This document shows positions 13,687-13,740 of a stretch of 13,740 bases of DNA, in pieces. This DNA comes from Bacillota bacterium (GTDB lineage: Bacteria; Eremiobacterota; SpSt-956; JAKJGF01): assembly GCA_029555925.1 (NCBI GenBank), contig JAKPQU010000207.1, forward strand, positions 1 through 13,740. Direction: 5' to 3'. The notes under the pieces were generated by a model that made no database searches, was not told the DNA's origin, and worked only from the letters and a program-made list of their open reading frames with translations. Each line of letters starts with the position of its first letter. Positions within the stretch are counted from its first letter, which is position 1. A program made the position numbers and the translations under genes.

Positions 13687-13740
13687 ATATACAACAGATT
13701 TTATAAAAAACAATAAGAATTTCTTACATAACAAAAATAT

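Overview
This AT-rich window looks like part of a bacterial accessory region. The organism has Gram-negative-style lipoproteins, Shine-Dalgarno-led genes and many toxin-antitoxin (TA) genes. I see no taxonomic marker (no rRNA, tRNA or core housekeeping gene), so the lineage stays open; an uncultivated AT-rich bacterium is a reasonable guess, not a result.

Layout. (a) 1-2215: an insertion sequence with one DDE transposase (about 211-1797) and poorly defined ends. (b) 2216-2360: a 145-bp MITE-like element. (c) 2383-4487, + strand: a MoaA-like radical SAM protein with a C-terminal degenerate HD-like domain, split by a -1 frameshift at a run of seven T. (d) 4580-6124, - strand: a 411-aa lipoprotein and a small membrane protein, separated by a second MITE-like element. 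(e) 6302-6886, + strand: a Uma2-family nuclease with its own promoter and a palindrome. (f) 12485-6887, - strand: a likely seven- or eight-gene operon in the order vapB-vapC-CAPP (CRISPR-associated primase-polymerase)-cas1-cas2-TPR/cold-shock protein-hicB-hicA. (g) 13456-12607, - strand: a mntA-hepT pair. (h) 13513-13657: a second 145-bp MITE copy, same orientation and about 97% identical to the first, then a strong palindrome.

How it may work together. The centre is a CRISPR adaptation module (primase-polymerase, Cas1, Cas2) with no visible effector genes and no CRISPR array. Its primase-polymerase gene overlaps a PIN-toxin gene by four bases, a short-HicB/HicA pair closes the operon, and a HEPN/MNT pair lies just upstream. 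I infer a defence/stability island in which acquisition genes are expressed together with addiction modules. The TPR/cold-shock protein is the least explained partner and may bind nucleic acid during spacer capture.

A family of 7-bp-unit repeats (variants of GCGTRAY) runs through the window in four places: inside both large MITEs, inside the element at 5833-5936, and as a bare block between the ribosome binding site and start codon of cas1. Two genes (radical SAM and hicA) carry single-base frameshifts in homopolymer runs. These could be real decay, programmed events or assembly errors.
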